DNA from: Teichococcus vastitatis
Lineage (GTDB): Bacteria; Pseudomonadota; Alphaproteobacteria; Acetobacterales; Acetobacteraceae
NCBI RefSeq assembly: GCF_003604215.1
Contig: NZ_QXGS01000016.1
Location: 1 to 59,830, forward strand
DNA: 59,830 bases
Direction: 5' to 3'
Shown: positions 9,195 through 18,173 of the stretch, piece by piece
Layout: each line of letters begins with the position of its first letter
How positions within the stretch are numbered: position 1 is the stretch's first letter
Program-made: the position numbers and the translations under genes
The notes under the pieces: generated by a model
What the model was told of the DNA's origin: nothing
Database searches by the model: none
Seen by the model: the letters and a program-made list of their open reading frames with translations, nothing else

Positions 9195-10337
9195 TCAGTT
9201 CGCCGCGGCAAGGGCGGCCGGGCCGGCAGACTCCACCTCGCTCAAGGCCGTGTGGATGCGGCGGAACGTCGCCAGGGCCTGCCCGACCACCTGGTCCATG
9301 TTGTAGTATCGGTAGGTCGCCAGGCGACCCACGAACCAGACATCCTTTTCCTGTTCCGCCAGGGCCTCGTATTGCTTGTAGAGTGCGGCGTTCTCCGGCC
9401 GCGGCACCGGGTAGTAGGGCTCGCCCTCGGCCGCGGAGCGCTCATAGGTCAGGCTTGTTCTGGAATGCTCCTGGCCGGTCAGGTGCTTGTATTCCGTGAT
9501 GCGCGTGTAGTCCTCCGTCTGGGGATAGTTCACCACCCCGACCGGCTGGTGCCATGGCTTGTCCAGGGTCACGTGCTCGAACTGCAGCGAGCGGTAGGGA
9601 AGCCGTCCGAAGCGGAAGCCGTAATACTCGTCCACCGGCCCGGTGAAGATCATCCGCCGAAAGGGGATGATGTTACGGATCTCCTCGAAGCGCGCGTTCA
9701 GCATCACTTTGATGCCCGGGTGATCCAGCATCTTCTCGAACATGCGGGTGTAGCCGCCGGCCGGCATGCACTGGAACTGGTCGGCGAAGTAGCGGTCATC
9801 CTCGTTGACGCGGGTCGGTACGCGCGCGGTGACCGATTTGTCGAGCTCCGACGGATCGACGCCCCATTGCTTGCGGGTATAGCCGCGGAAGAACTTCTCG
9901 TAGAGTTCCCGCCCGACGCGGCTGACCACCACATCCTCGGAGGTGCGGATCTCATCGACCGGCTCGGCCAGCGTCTGCAGGAAAGCCTCGGCCTCCTCGT
10001 CGGTCGACAGCGACAGTCCGTACAGCTTGTTGAGGGTCGTGCGGTTGATCGGGATCGGCAGCAACTGGCCGTCCACCTGGGCCAGCACGCGGTGCTCGTA
10101 CGGGCGCCATTCCGTGAAGGCAGAAAGGTAATCGACGATGGCCTGCGAGTTGGTGTGGAAGATGTGCGGCCCGTACTGGTGCATCAGCACCCCGGCGGCA
10201 TCGTAGCGGTCATAGGCGTTGCCGCCGATGTGGTTCCGCTTGTCGATCACCAGCACCCGCTCGCCGCGCTGCGTGGCGAGGCGTTCGGCCAGGACGCTGC
10301 CGGCGAAGCCGGCGCCGACGATGAGCCAGTCAAACAT
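9195..10337 (-). CDS. glf: UDP-galactopyranose mutase
   Basis: The 380-residue flavoprotein begins with a dinucleotide-binding site (LIVGAGFAGSVLAERLA) followed by DKRNHIGGNAYD and HQYGPHIFHTN, which are hallmark Glf segments. It also has the internal RVPTRVNEDDRYFADQFQ and the C-terminal FVGRLATYRYYNMDQ motif. Glf interconverts UDP-galactopyranose and UDP-galactofuranose using reduced FAD, supplying galactofuranose for surface glycans. Its start overlaps the end of the upstream glycosyltransferase gene by eight bases, so the two are translated together. Length is normal for the family. Confidence 0.95.
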   Translation of the reverse strand: MFDWLIVGAGFAGSVLAERLATQRGERVLVIDKRNHIGGNAYDRYDAAGVLMHQYGPHIFHTNSQAIVDYLSAFTEWRPYEHRVLAQVDGQLLPIPINRTTLNKLYGLSLSTDEEAEAFLQTLAEPVDEIRTSEDVVVSRVGRELYEKFFRGYTRKQWGVDPSELDKSVTARVPTRVNEDDRYFADQFQCMPAGGYTRMFEKMLDHPGIKVMLNARFEEIRNIIPFRRMIFTGPVDEYYGFRFGRLPYRSLQFEHVTLDKPWHQPVGVVNYPQTEDYTRITEYKHLTGQEHSRTSLTYERSAAEGEPYYPVPRPENAALYKQYEALAEQEKDVWFVGRLATYRYYNMDQVVGQALATFRRIHTALSEVESAGPAALAAAN

Positions 10338-11538
10338 GGGCCGCGCCTTTCCGGTCAGTGGTGGGAGTGGTGGTGGCCAGGCTGGCGGGCGCGCCGGCGA
10401 GGAGGCGGGTTCGCATCAGCAGCGCCATGGCAGCCCAGCTCTGGTCCCAGGACATGTCGGCCAGGTGGCGGTCCACGGCCTTGCGCCACTCCTGCGGGGC
10501 GCGGTGCATCACCCTCTCCAGGGCCTGCACGAACTCCTCCCCGGTCCGGGCGATCTCCACCAGGCCGAGGGTGCCGTAGGGCTTCTGGACGTCCCGGATG
10601 GCGGTGGAGACGACCGGCACGCCGGCGGCGAGGAACTCCGGCGTCTTGGTGGGGCTGATGAAGCGCGTGGCCTCGTTCAGCGCGAAGGGCATGAACCCCG
10701 CGTTCCAGCCGGCCAGGTAGCCCGGCAGCTCGCCATAGGACTTGCTGCCGAGCCAGTGCAGGTTCGCCTTCCGCGGCAGGGTGGCCGGGTCGATCTTCAC
10801 CACCGGGCCCAGCATCACGATCTGCCAGTCCGGACGCAGCTCGGCGATGCGGTCCACCAGCCCCGTGTCCATCCGTTCATCAACCACGCCGAAGAAACCG
10901 ATGCGGGGACGGGGGAGGGCCTGCTGATCCGGCGGCTCCGGAAGGCCGACCTTTCTGGCCTGGCCGAAATGCGCCTTGTCGATGCTGCTGGGCAAGGCAT
11001 GCACGCTGGGATGGCGCGCGCGCTTCGCTTCGTAGAGGCTCTGGCCACCGGTGAAGACGAGGTCGGCCAGATCGAACAGCTGCCGCTCCAGGTCGATCAG
11101 CTCAGGCGGCGCGCCGCGGAAGGCGGACAGCTCGTCCATGCAGTCATACACACAAAGATCGGGCTCGCGATGCGCCGAGAAGCGCAAGGCCATCGGCGTG
11201 TAGTACCAGAAGACGATGTCGCTGCCGGCATGATTGTCCAGGATCTCGTCGAGGAAGCCGCGCTGGATCTCGGCTGACTGCTTCTCGCTGCACCCGGGGG
11301 GCAGCAGGGGAACGCAGATGCGGACACCTTCCGGTTCCTCGTGGATGTCCAGCCTGGCTTCGAGATGTCCGCCATCCTGGATCGGCTCTTCCAGGAAATA
11401 CACCAAGTAGTCGGTTGCAGCCCTGCCAATCAGATGCTGGGGTCGTTGGCGAACGAAATTCCACCTGAGATGCGAGAAGCAGATCAGAACTTTGGGACGC
11501 TGCGACCCTGGGAAGGCAGGTTTTACTGTCATCAACAT
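10330..11538 (-). CDS. Glycosyltransferase, GT-B type
   Basis: The protein starts its recognisable part with KVLICFSHLRWNFVRQRPQHL, typical of a group of GT4-like enzymes, and ends with the donor-binding region (FISPTKTPEFLAAGVPVVSTAIRDVQKPYG). The ATG at 11538 gives 402 residues; a second ATG lies at 11532, and an upstream extension to 11682 has no family support. Its stop overlaps the glf start, which suggests it uses UDP-galactofuranose or builds the same glycan. Low-GC sequence upstream is the likely promoter region for the three-gene operon. Acceptor and linkage are unknown. Confidence 0.8.
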   Translation of the reverse strand: MLMTVKPAFPGSQRPKVLICFSHLRWNFVRQRPQHLIGRAATDYLVYFLEEPIQDGGHLEARLDIHEEPEGVRICVPLLPPGCSEKQSAEIQRGFLDEILDNHAGSDIVFWYYTPMALRFSAHREPDLCVYDCMDELSAFRGAPPELIDLERQLFDLADLVFTGGQSLYEAKRARHPSVHALPSSIDKAHFGQARKVGLPEPPDQQALPRPRIGFFGVVDERMDTGLVDRIAELRPDWQIVMLGPVVKIDPATLPRKANLHWLGSKSYGELPGYLAGWNAGFMPFALNEATRFISPTKTPEFLAAGVPVVSTAIRDVQKPYGTLGLVEIARTGEEFVQALERVMHRAPQEWRKAVDRHLADMSWDQSWAAMALLMRTRLLAGAPASLATTTPTTDRKGAAHV

Positions 11539-12035
11539 ATGGTTCCGTATGCTCGTGATTTGCGGAAGCATGAGGCCTGCGCAGAACCAGACGATTGACC
11601 ACTCGGGGTACTTTGAAATCCGAGCAACGGAAGTAAGTTTCGGACATAGAAATTCCGCCGCCGCGGCGCGACAAGAATTCACAAGTTGGTCGAGATTAAT
11701 TGATGAAGGTCAAAATCGAGACCTTGAGCTTGGCTGCATAATAATCCCAGGGCTTGGCAATGCCAATGGAATATGTCGAAACTTCAAATCAGGGTTGATT
11801 TATTGCCGAGAACTATAAGTATTTGGCTACCCGATCGCCGATCTTTGTCTCTGGGACAGACAGTAACCTGCCAATGTCTGTACTCAATGAGTCAATCCCA
11901 ACGCACACTTTCTTGATCATCACAATTTTCATTCTGAACCGGCGTGGAAGGCTGAAAACCGTGGCAGGCAGCTTCCGCCAGGCCATGCCGGATCTCGGTC
12001 CACGCGCCGTGGCCGTGAACCCGGCGGCCCATCCG
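11539..12035. other. Intergenic region, AT-rich
   Basis: About 500 bases with no supportable gene. The part 11630-11940 is the most AT-rich of the window's left half and probably carries the promoter of the minus-strand glycan operon. An odd palindrome, TTGGCA-A-TGCCAA, at 11754-11766 could be an operator, about 215 bases upstream of the glycosyltransferase start; this is inference only. Confidence 0.4.
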
Positions 12036-12497
12036 TCACCAGCCCAGGCTTTCCGGCCCGCCCTTGAAAGGACCCCGCGTATTCCGGGTGATCCAGCCGC
12101 CATAGAAATGGCCCGGCTGCGGGATGACGGGCTCGTCGCCCACGAAGCACTGCTCCATCGCCTGGGCATACACGGCCAGATGGTCGCGGATCGCCGCATA
12201 CGCCGAAGGAGGATCGGGGTAGCTCTAGGCGGCGCGTTCGGCGACCCGATCGCCGGCGCGGATCGTCCAGTACGCCGCCACTCCCTTCCATTCGCACAGG
12301 CTGCGGCCGGCGGCGGGTTCCAGACGGCAGCCGGTGAAAGCATCCCGCGGCAGGTAGTAGGTCGGCGGGTGCGATGTCTCCAGCACCCGGAAGGCGGCCC
12401 CGGTGGCCGCGATCACGCGGCCCGCGAACACGATGCGAAGCTGTTGGGAGACCGGCTCCACGGCGGGTGGCCTCGGATAGTCCCAGACATTCTCCAT
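12036..12497 (-). pseudogene. DUF427 family protein with in-frame amber codon
   Basis: From the ATG at 12497 (ENVWDYPRPP) the frame shows DUF427 features: LRIVFAGRVIAAT, RVLETSHPPTYYLP, SLCEWKGVAAYW. At 12225-12227 a TAG replaces the Trp codon of the conserved AAWSYPDP motif; the same frame then continues through SYPDPPSAYAAIRDHL, IPQPGHFYGGWI and GPFKGGPESLGW to a TGA at 12036. The full product would be 153 residues, normal for the family. TGG to TAG is a single change, so this is a recent nonsense mutation, a sequencing error or (less likely) readthrough. A start slightly upstream (GTG at 12518) is also possible. The function of DUF427 is unknown. Confidence 0.75.
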
Positions 12498-12627
12498 GGT
12501 CCGGAGATGGGCCCGCACCTCCGGCCCGCAATGGCGCAGCGCCGTGGGCGGCGGGACGGTGCCGGATGGGAGACGCGGTCGTCATGCAGGGGCGGGATCG
12601 GGGAAAGCCCTGCCGCGCCCTGGTGGC

Positions 12628-13524
12628 TCAGTCCGGCCTTCCGCGCAATTGCTGCTCGCGCAGGAAGATGAAGAGGCCGGCGCCGATGATGATCGCGGCT
12701 CCGGCCAGGGTGAGGGGTCCGATCACCTCACCGAAGAACACATAGCCGAACAGCATGCCCCAGAGGATCAGCGTATACTGGTAGGGCACCACCACCGACG
12801 CCGGCGCGATCCGCAGCGCCTGGTTCACGCAAAGATTGCCGGCGAGCGAGCCGGCACCCAGCATCAGCATCAGCACCAGATCCAGCGCGCCCGGCGGCGT
12901 CCAGCCCTGCGCCAGCACCAGCGCGGCGCCGAACGCCAGCGCCGCCAGGAGCTGCACCGTCATCAGCACCGTTCCCGGCGTGCCCGCCAGCTTGCGGGTC
13001 GCGATCAGGAAGCAGGCATAGCTGAAGCTGCCCGTGAGGGCGCAGATCGCACCGAAGGACAGTGATCCCGGCGAGGGGTGCAGGGCCAGCACCACGCCGC
13101 AGAAGCCCACTGCCACGGCCGACCAGCGGCGCCAGCCGACGCGCTCGCCCAGCAGGAACGGCGAAAGAGCGGTGACGTAGATCGGACCGGCCATGTAGTA
13201 GGTCATCACCTCCGCCAGCGGCAATTCGGTCAGCGCCCAGAAGAACAGCGAGGTTTCCAGCGTCGAGAAGACCACCCGCAGCAGCTGCAATCGCGGGCGC
13301 GCGGGCCGCAGGAAAGCATGCGGGCCCGCCTGCCGGATGAACGGCGCCATCAGGCAGAGCCCGGCAATGCTGCGCACCAGCAGCAACTGCCCGACGGTGT
13401 AGGCCCCCACCAGCCATTTGCCGAGCGTGTCGTTGACGGCGAACAGCAGCACGCCCACCAGCATCATGGCGATGCCGCCGGTGGCGCCCGCCGGCACGAC
13501 GCCCAGGCGCAGGAATGCGGACAC
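12628..13524 (-). CDS. EamA/DMT-family transporter
   Basis: The 298-residue protein is highly hydrophobic with about ten membrane segments arranged as two EamA repeats (for example AMMLVGVLLFAVNDTLGKWL near the start and VVPYQYTLILWGMLFGYVFFGE in the second half). DMT proteins export metabolites or amino acids across the inner membrane; the substrate is not predictable. It is oriented like its neighbours but separated from the GTPase gene by 150 bases, so it may be its own unit. Ends GRPD. Confidence 0.85.
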   Translation of the reverse strand: MSAFLRLGVVPAGATGGIAMMLVGVLLFAVNDTLGKWLVGAYTVGQLLLVRSIAGLCLMAPFIRQAGPHAFLRPARPRLQLLRVVFSTLETSLFFWALTELPLAEVMTYYMAGPIYVTALSPFLLGERVGWRRWSAVAVGFCGVVLALHPSPGSLSFGAICALTGSFSYACFLIATRKLAGTPGTVLMTVQLLAALAFGAALVLAQGWTPPGALDLVLMLMLGAGSLAGNLCVNQALRIAPASVVVPYQYTLILWGMLFGYVFFGEVIGPLTLAGAAIIIGAGLFIFLREQQLRGRPD

Positions 13525-13676
13525 GACGATGCTCCACCCTGTTCCGGCCCTTCTTGCCCGGATGGCGGGAGCCGCCCCCCAGCACTAGCCAGACGGCGCC
13601 GCGCTGCAAAGCCCATGATCATCCGGAGTCGCGCAGATCCGCGGCGCCCATGCGCGCCGGCGCCGCCGCCCGGCGT

Positions 13677-14666
13677 TCAGGCGGCGGGCACCGCCTGGCA
13701 GTTCAGCGCCACCGGGCGGTCGCTGGCGAACCACACGGGCGCTTCCGGCATGGCGGAGCCGAGCGCGGCGGCGTCGAGGTCGCGGGTGATCACCACCAGC
13801 CCCTCGGGCACCGCAAATGCCCCGGGCATCGGCACCGGCGGGCTGAACAGGGTGCCCACCGCCTGCACCAGCCAGGGTACCCCGGGGCCCGGTGGGCGGA
13901 TGAAGCCCTTGACCCGCAGCAGCTTCTCGCCGCAGCTCGCCGCGAGATCCTCCAGGAAGTCGAGGCGGTCTTCCCACGACGCGCCGTCCCGGAACCGCAC
14001 GCGCAGCACCGCGATGCGCGGGTGGGCCAGGATGGCGGGCGGCGGTTCCGGTTGTTCGGGCAGCGGCGGCGGGGCCGCTGCGAAGGCGGCGCGCGCCCGC
14101 GCCGCCCGGTCCGCTTCCACGACGCGGCCGGCCAGGGGATTGAAGCCCGCCGCCAGGGCCTCGGCCGGCCCAGCCTCGCAGAGGTCGAGCTTGGTGAGCA
14201 CGATGGTGCCGGCCGCCGCCAGCTGCGCCGCCACTTCCTCGAAATGCCGCGCGCGCTCGGCGGCCTGGGAGGCATCGCAGGTCGCCACCACCCGGATCGC
14301 CAGCCCGAGCGGCGCCAGCGGCATCAGGGAGCGCAGGATCGGGCCGGGCCGCGACAGGCCGGAGCATTCCAGCACGATGCGGCGGAAGGGGGGGCGGCCG
14401 CTGCGCTCGCGCTCCTCCACCAGGGCGCGGATGGTGAACACCAGGTCGCTGGTCAGCGAGCAGCAGACGCAGCCATTGGCCAGCATGGCCATCGGCACGC
14501 CGCCGGCATCGGCCAGGATGGCGCCATCGACGTCGATGGCGCCGGCCTCGTTGACGATGACGGCGGTGTCGGCGGCCTCCGGCAAGGCCAGCCAGTCCAC
14601 CAGCAGGGAGGTCTTGCCGCTGCCCAGGAAGCCGGCCAGCAGGATGAATTCGGTGGGCGCCGCCAT
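13677..14666 (-). CDS. COG0523/CobW-family GTPase, likely metallochaperone
   Basis: Starting at the ATG at 14666, the 329-residue protein has a Walker A (GFLGSGKTS, residues 12-20), the diagnostic CxCC metal motif (NGCVCCSL; Cys66, Cys68, Cys69) and a G4 motif LTKLDLCEAG. The C-terminal CobW_C-type domain follows. The family delivers Zn, Co or other metals to client enzymes by GTP hydrolysis. Its ATG overlaps the stop of the upstream amidohydrolase (ATGA), so a metal-dependent amidohydrolase is the obvious candidate client; this is inference. A longer frame to 14783 lies inside the amidohydrolase and is not used. Confidence 0.85.
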   Translation of the reverse strand: MAAPTEFILLAGFLGSGKTSLLVDWLALPEAADTAVIVNEAGAIDVDGAILADAGGVPMAMLANGCVCCSLTSDLVFTIRALVEERERSGRPPFRRIVLECSGLSRPGPILRSLMPLAPLGLAIRVVATCDASQAAERARHFEEVAAQLAAAGTIVLTKLDLCEAGPAEALAAGFNPLAGRVVEADRAARARAAFAAAPPPLPEQPEPPPAILAHPRIAVLRVRFRDGASWEDRLDFLEDLAASCGEKLLRVKGFIRPPGPGVPWLVQAVGTLFSPPVPMPGAFAVPEGLVVITRDLDAAALGSAMPEAPVWFASDRPVALNCQAVPAA

Positions 14667-16291
14667 CAGGCTGCCGCCTCCGCATTCTTCTGTGCCGCCA
14701 CCATGGAGCGGATGTCGGTCAGCAGCCCGGCCACGTCGAACACCAGCCCGGCGCGGATGGTGTGGCGCAGCGCCTGGCGCCACTCGGCCTGGCCGGTGTC
14801 GTCATTGAGGCGCAGCGCGCCGGTGCCGTAGAGCAGCTTCCAGTCTTCCAGCGGGTTCTCGTCCAGCACCAGCAGGTCGGCCAGCTTGCCGACCTCGATG
14901 CTGCCGGTCTCGCCGTCGAGGCCCAGCAGCTCCGCGCCCTGGATGGTGGCGGAGCGCAGCACCTCCAGCGCATTGAAGCCGGCTTCCTGAAGCAATTCCA
15001 GTTCGCGCACGTAGCCGAAGCCGAAGGTCTGAAAGATGAAGCCGGAATCGCTGCCGGTGCAGACCCGCCCGCCGCGGTTCTTGTAGTCGTTGAGGAACTG
15101 CATCCAGCGGCGGTAATGGCCCTTCCACTCGATCTCGTTGGTGACCGACCAGCGGTACCAGTAGGCGCCGTGGCCGCCGCGCGCCGGCTGGAAGTAGCGC
15201 CACATGCTGGGCCAGGTGTAGGCGTCGTGCCAGTCGGTGCGGCGAAAGCGCATCAGGTCGCGGTTGGCGTCGTAGATCGTCATGGTCGGCACGAAGGTGA
15301 AGTCGATCTCCAGGAATCGCTCCAGCACCTCCTGCCATTTCGCGCTGCCCGGCTCGGCCGCCTGCAGAAAGGTCTGGCCGGCGGCGGAGAAGCGGAAATA
15401 CTCGTCATTGTAGTTGTAGCCGGCCGGGTAGGACTGCACGACGCGCTCGTCATAGAGCGCTTCCGGCAGGCCGTAATAATGCTCGGCGCTGGTCAGGCCC
15501 CATTGCGCGGTGGTCAGCGCGTTCATGCGCGTCACCGCCTGCTGCGCATGGTGGCAGCCGGAGCGCAGGCCGAGCCGGCCGCATTCCTCCAGCGCGGCGC
15601 GCATGATGGCCGGCGGGGCGCCGAAGAACTTCACGCCATCGGCGCCGGCATCCTTGGCCTGGCGCAGCCAGTTCCGCGCCTGGTCCGGCGTGTGGATGGT
15701 CTTCAGCATATCGTTGACGGCAGGAAAATAAGGATGCGCGCGGATGCGCGGCGCCGCGATGCGATTGGCCGCCGAGGCGTCCCGCTGTTCCGCCACCCAA
15801 TCAAGGCCGCTGAAGCAGCCCATCTCGCGCACGGTGGTGACGCCATGCGCCAGCCACAGCTTGTACACATAGTCGGCCGGCGCCACCGCGCCGTGCAGCG
15901 CGTGATAGGGCACGCCGATATGGGTGTGGCAGTCGATCAGGCCGGGCGTGACGAACTTGCCGTGGCAATCGATCTCGTGGTCGCCACCCGGTGGGCGGCG
16001 GGACGGGTTGATCGGCTTGTGCGGCGTGCCGACCGGGGTGATGGCGGTGATGCGGTCGCCCTCGACCACGATGTCGGCCGGGCCCCAGGGCGGGGCGCCG
16101 GTGCCGTCGATCACGGTGGCGCCGCGCAGCACCAGCCGCCTGAACGGACCGTCGCCGCGGTCACGGCCGGTGGCGGCCGGCACCGGCGGCATGCCGAGCT
16201 TGGCGTTCTTGGCGGTGATCTCGTTGCCGACGGCGGGGTCCGCCGTGATGTCCATTGCGGGCGGCGCCGGCGCCTCGTGCTGGTCGGTCAT
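14666..16291 (-). CDS. Metal-dependent amidohydrolase
   Basis: The 541-residue protein carries the amidohydrolase-superfamily sites in order: the N-terminal beta-sandwich (RLVLRGATVIDGTGAPPWG), FVTPGLIDCHTHIG (HxH), DGVKFFGAPP (candidate carboxylated lysine), CHHAQQAV, a later histidine in AEHYYG and TGSDSGF (catalytic Asp). Start is the ATG at 16291 preceded by GGGGAAAC; an in-frame ATG at 16342 is within the spacer. It hydrolyses an amide or cyclic amide in the cytosol, with substrate probably delivered by the ABC transporter encoded just upstream. It is the second amidohydrolase of the operon and is longer than the first (412 residues). Confidence 0.85.
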   Translation of the reverse strand: MTDQHEAPAPPAMDITADPAVGNEITAKNAKLGMPPVPAATGRDRGDGPFRRLVLRGATVIDGTGAPPWGPADIVVEGDRITAITPVGTPHKPINPSRRPPGGDHEIDCHGKFVTPGLIDCHTHIGVPYHALHGAVAPADYVYKLWLAHGVTTVREMGCFSGLDWVAEQRDASAANRIAAPRIRAHPYFPAVNDMLKTIHTPDQARNWLRQAKDAGADGVKFFGAPPAIMRAALEECGRLGLRSGCHHAQQAVTRMNALTTAQWGLTSAEHYYGLPEALYDERVVQSYPAGYNYNDEYFRFSAAGQTFLQAAEPGSAKWQEVLERFLEIDFTFVPTMTIYDANRDLMRFRRTDWHDAYTWPSMWRYFQPARGGHGAYWYRWSVTNEIEWKGHYRRWMQFLNDYKNRGGRVCTGSDSGFIFQTFGFGYVRELELLQEAGFNALEVLRSATIQGAELLGLDGETGSIEVGKLADLLVLDENPLEDWKLLYGTGALRLNDDTGQAEWRQALRHTIRAGLVFDVAGLLTDIRSMVAAQKNAEAAA

Positions 16292-16310
16292 GATGTTTCC
16301 CCGTTTCGTG

Positions 16311-17138
16311 TCAGCAGCGGTAGCGGCGGCCGAGCGCGGCACTGCCCGCCACGGTCAGCACCAGCGTGATGCCGAGCAGGATGAAGGCGAGCGCCGCGCC
16401 GAACGGCCAATTGTTGCCGCGCACGAACTGGTCATACACGGCGGGCGCCATCATCTTGAATTGCGGACCGCCGAGCAGCACCGCGCTGGCATAGGTGTTC
16501 ATGCACAGCACGAACACCAGCACACTGCCCGCCGCCACGCCCGGCAGCGCCTGCGGCAGCACCACGCGGCGGAACACCGTCATCGGCCGCGCACCCAGAT
16601 TGGCCGCCGCTTCCTCGGTCTGGCGCGGAATGCCCTCGATCACCGCCGACAGCGTCAGCACCATGTAGGGCAGCACCACGGCGACGATGCCGGCCACCAC
16701 CGCGCCAGTGTTGTAGAGCAGCGGCAGCGGCGCGGCGATCAGCCCGAGGCCGAGCAGCGTGGCGTTGATGGCGCCGCCATTGCCGAGCAGCGCCAGCCAT
16801 CCCGCAGCCCGCACCACATTGCCCACCAGCAGCGGAAACAACACGGTGATGGTAGCCAGGCTCTTCCACCGGCCCTGCATGCGGGCCAGCCAGTAGGCGG
16901 TGGGAAAGCCGAGGCCGAGCGCTAGAAGCGTGCTGCCGGTGGCCACCGCAAGCGTGGTGAGCAGCACCTGCCGGTAATACGGGTCCTGCACCGCGCGCAG
17001 GTAGTTCGCCGCGCTCGTCGCCTCCACCATCATCTGGGTCGGGCTGAACTCGTTCAGCGAGATGCGGAACAGCAGCAGCATCGGCGCCACCAGCAGCAGC
17101 AGCACCAGCAGGCTGGCGGGAAGAACGAGCGCGGCCAC
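16311..17138 (-). CDS. ABC transporter permease, PotB-like
   Basis: The 275-residue protein has six hydrophobic segments and the binding-protein-dependent transport signature EEAAANLGARPMTVFRRVVLP. Its start lies four bases after the binding-protein stop, and it is the partner of the second permease at 19272-20081. Together with the ATPase and binding protein they form a spermidine/putrescine-like importer (family known for polyamines, opines and similar cations). The ligand here is unknown. Confidence 0.85.
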   Translation of the reverse strand: MAALVLPASLLVLLLLVAPMLLLFRISLNEFSPTQMMVEATSAANYLRAVQDPYYRQVLLTTLAVATGSTLLALGLGFPTAYWLARMQGRWKSLATITVLFPLLVGNVVRAAGWLALLGNGGAINATLLGLGLIAAPLPLLYNTGAVVAGIVAVVLPYMVLTLSAVIEGIPRQTEEAAANLGARPMTVFRRVVLPQALPGVAAGSVLVFVLCMNTYASAVLLGGPQFKMMAPAVYDQFVRGNNWPFGAALAFILLGITLVLTVAGSAALGRRYRC

Positions 17139-17141
17139 CGG

Positions 17142-18173
17142 TCAGCCCTTGAACTGCTTGTTCCAGAAATCGAGGATATCGGTATGGGCGCGCAGCAGGT
17201 AGTCGTAGTCAGGCGACCGCAGCCGCGCCTGCTCGGCCTCGCTGAGGCTGATCTGCCGGGCGATTTCCGGCGGCAGGGAAGCGTCGGTGACGGTCGGCAG
17301 GTAGCCCATGCGATCGGCGAAGGCGGTCTGCGCTTCCGGCTTCAGCATCGCGTCCAGATAGGCGTAGCCATTGTCCTTGTTGCGGCTGTTGCGCGGGATC
17401 GCCGCCTCGAACACGATGGCATAGGCGCCTTCGCTCGGCACCACGTGGCGCAACGGAATGCCGGCCTTCTGCCACATGTAGCCGCGCGCCAGCCACATCG
17501 GGGTGATCCACACCTCCTCGCCCTTCAGCGCGGCGGCCAGCGCCTCGTTGGACGGGTACACCTTGGCGTCGAGCGAGCGCAGCTCCATCAGCTTCGCCTC
17601 GGCCGGCTTGTAGTCGCCGAAGCCGCCACCACCCGCCATCGCCGCGGCGAAGGTGTTGGTGGAGTACAGGATATCGGAGAAGCCGACCCGGCCGCGGTAT
17701 TTCGGGTCCCACATGTCGGCGAAGGAGGTCGGCGGCACCGGCACCTTGTCCGGGTTGTACAGCAGCACCAGCGCCGAATAGATGTGCGGCACGGCATAGG
17801 GCTTGCGCAGCCCCGGCACGATGCTGCCGGCCCGGCTGAGCCGCCCCATGTCGAGGGTTTCCAGCGTGTTCTGCTGCGCCATCATGTGCATGTCGGTGTC
17901 GGACAGGCAGGACACGTCGAAGGTGCCGCGCCGCGCCTGCCGCTCCGCCAGCATCTTGGTCTTGCGCGGATCGGCGTTGGCGACGTCCTGCAGCACCTCG
18001 ATGCCCTGCGGCGCCATCAGCGGGGCATCGATGTTCTGCCGCAGCAATTCGCCGTAGTCGCCGCCCCAGGTTCCTACCACCACCTGCTTCGCCTGGGCGC
18101 GGGCGATGCCGGGCAGTCCGGCCGCAGCCGCGAAGGCGGCGCCGGCCAGGGTCGCGCGTCGGGAGATGATCAT
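17142..18173 (-). CDS. ABC transporter substrate-binding protein, PotD-like
   Basis: The 343-residue protein begins with a twin-arginine/Sec type leader (ISRRATLAGAAFAAAAG, cleavage expected near ARAQA) and continues VVVGTWGGDYGELLRQNI, typical of family-1 polyamine/iron-type binding proteins. Middle segments (YNPDKVPVPPTSFADMWDPKY, split here by its proline run) fit the PotD group. The protein is periplasmic and sets the specificity of the adjacent permeases. Its start overlaps the ATPase stop by four bases. Substrate not predictable from sequence. Confidence 0.85.
   Translation of the reverse strand: MIISRRATLAGAAFAAAAGLPGIARAQAKQVVVGTWGGDYGELLRQNIDAPLMAPQGIEVLQDVANADPRKTKMLAERQARRGTFDVSCLSDTDMHMMAQQNTLETLDMGRLSRAGSIVPGLRKPYAVPHIYSALVLLYNPDKVPVPPTSFADMWDPKYRGRVGFSDILYSTNTFAAAMAGGGGFGDYKPAEAKLMELRSLDAKVYPSNEALAAALKGEEVWITPMWLARGYMWQKAGIPLRHVVPSEGAYAIVFEAAIPRNSRNKDNGYAYLDAMLKPEAQTAFADRMGYLPTVTDASLPPEIARQISLSEAEQARLRSPDYDYLLRAHTDILDFWNKQFKG

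Noticed and set aside
7039-9306. 755-codon plus-strand frame opposite the GH1-RmlD fusion
   Set aside because: Antisense to a gene with intact catalytic motifs; no domain in the frame.
12225-12227. Pyrrolysine or other recoding at the DUF427 TAG
   Set aside because: The replaced residue in relatives is Trp, one base away; no pyl genes or supporting element are visible, so nonsense mutation or error is simpler.
13078-14808. 576-codon plus-strand frame
   Set aside because: Antisense to the EamA and COG0523 genes; low-complexity Arg/Ser/Ala content.
14762-16369. Long plus-strand open frame (about 535 codons) opposite the amidohydrolase gene
   Set aside because: It is the antisense shadow of a clear amidohydrolase; its composition is dominated by Arg, Ala, Gly, Val and His with no recognisable motif. 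Many similar antisense frames occur here because of the GC bias.
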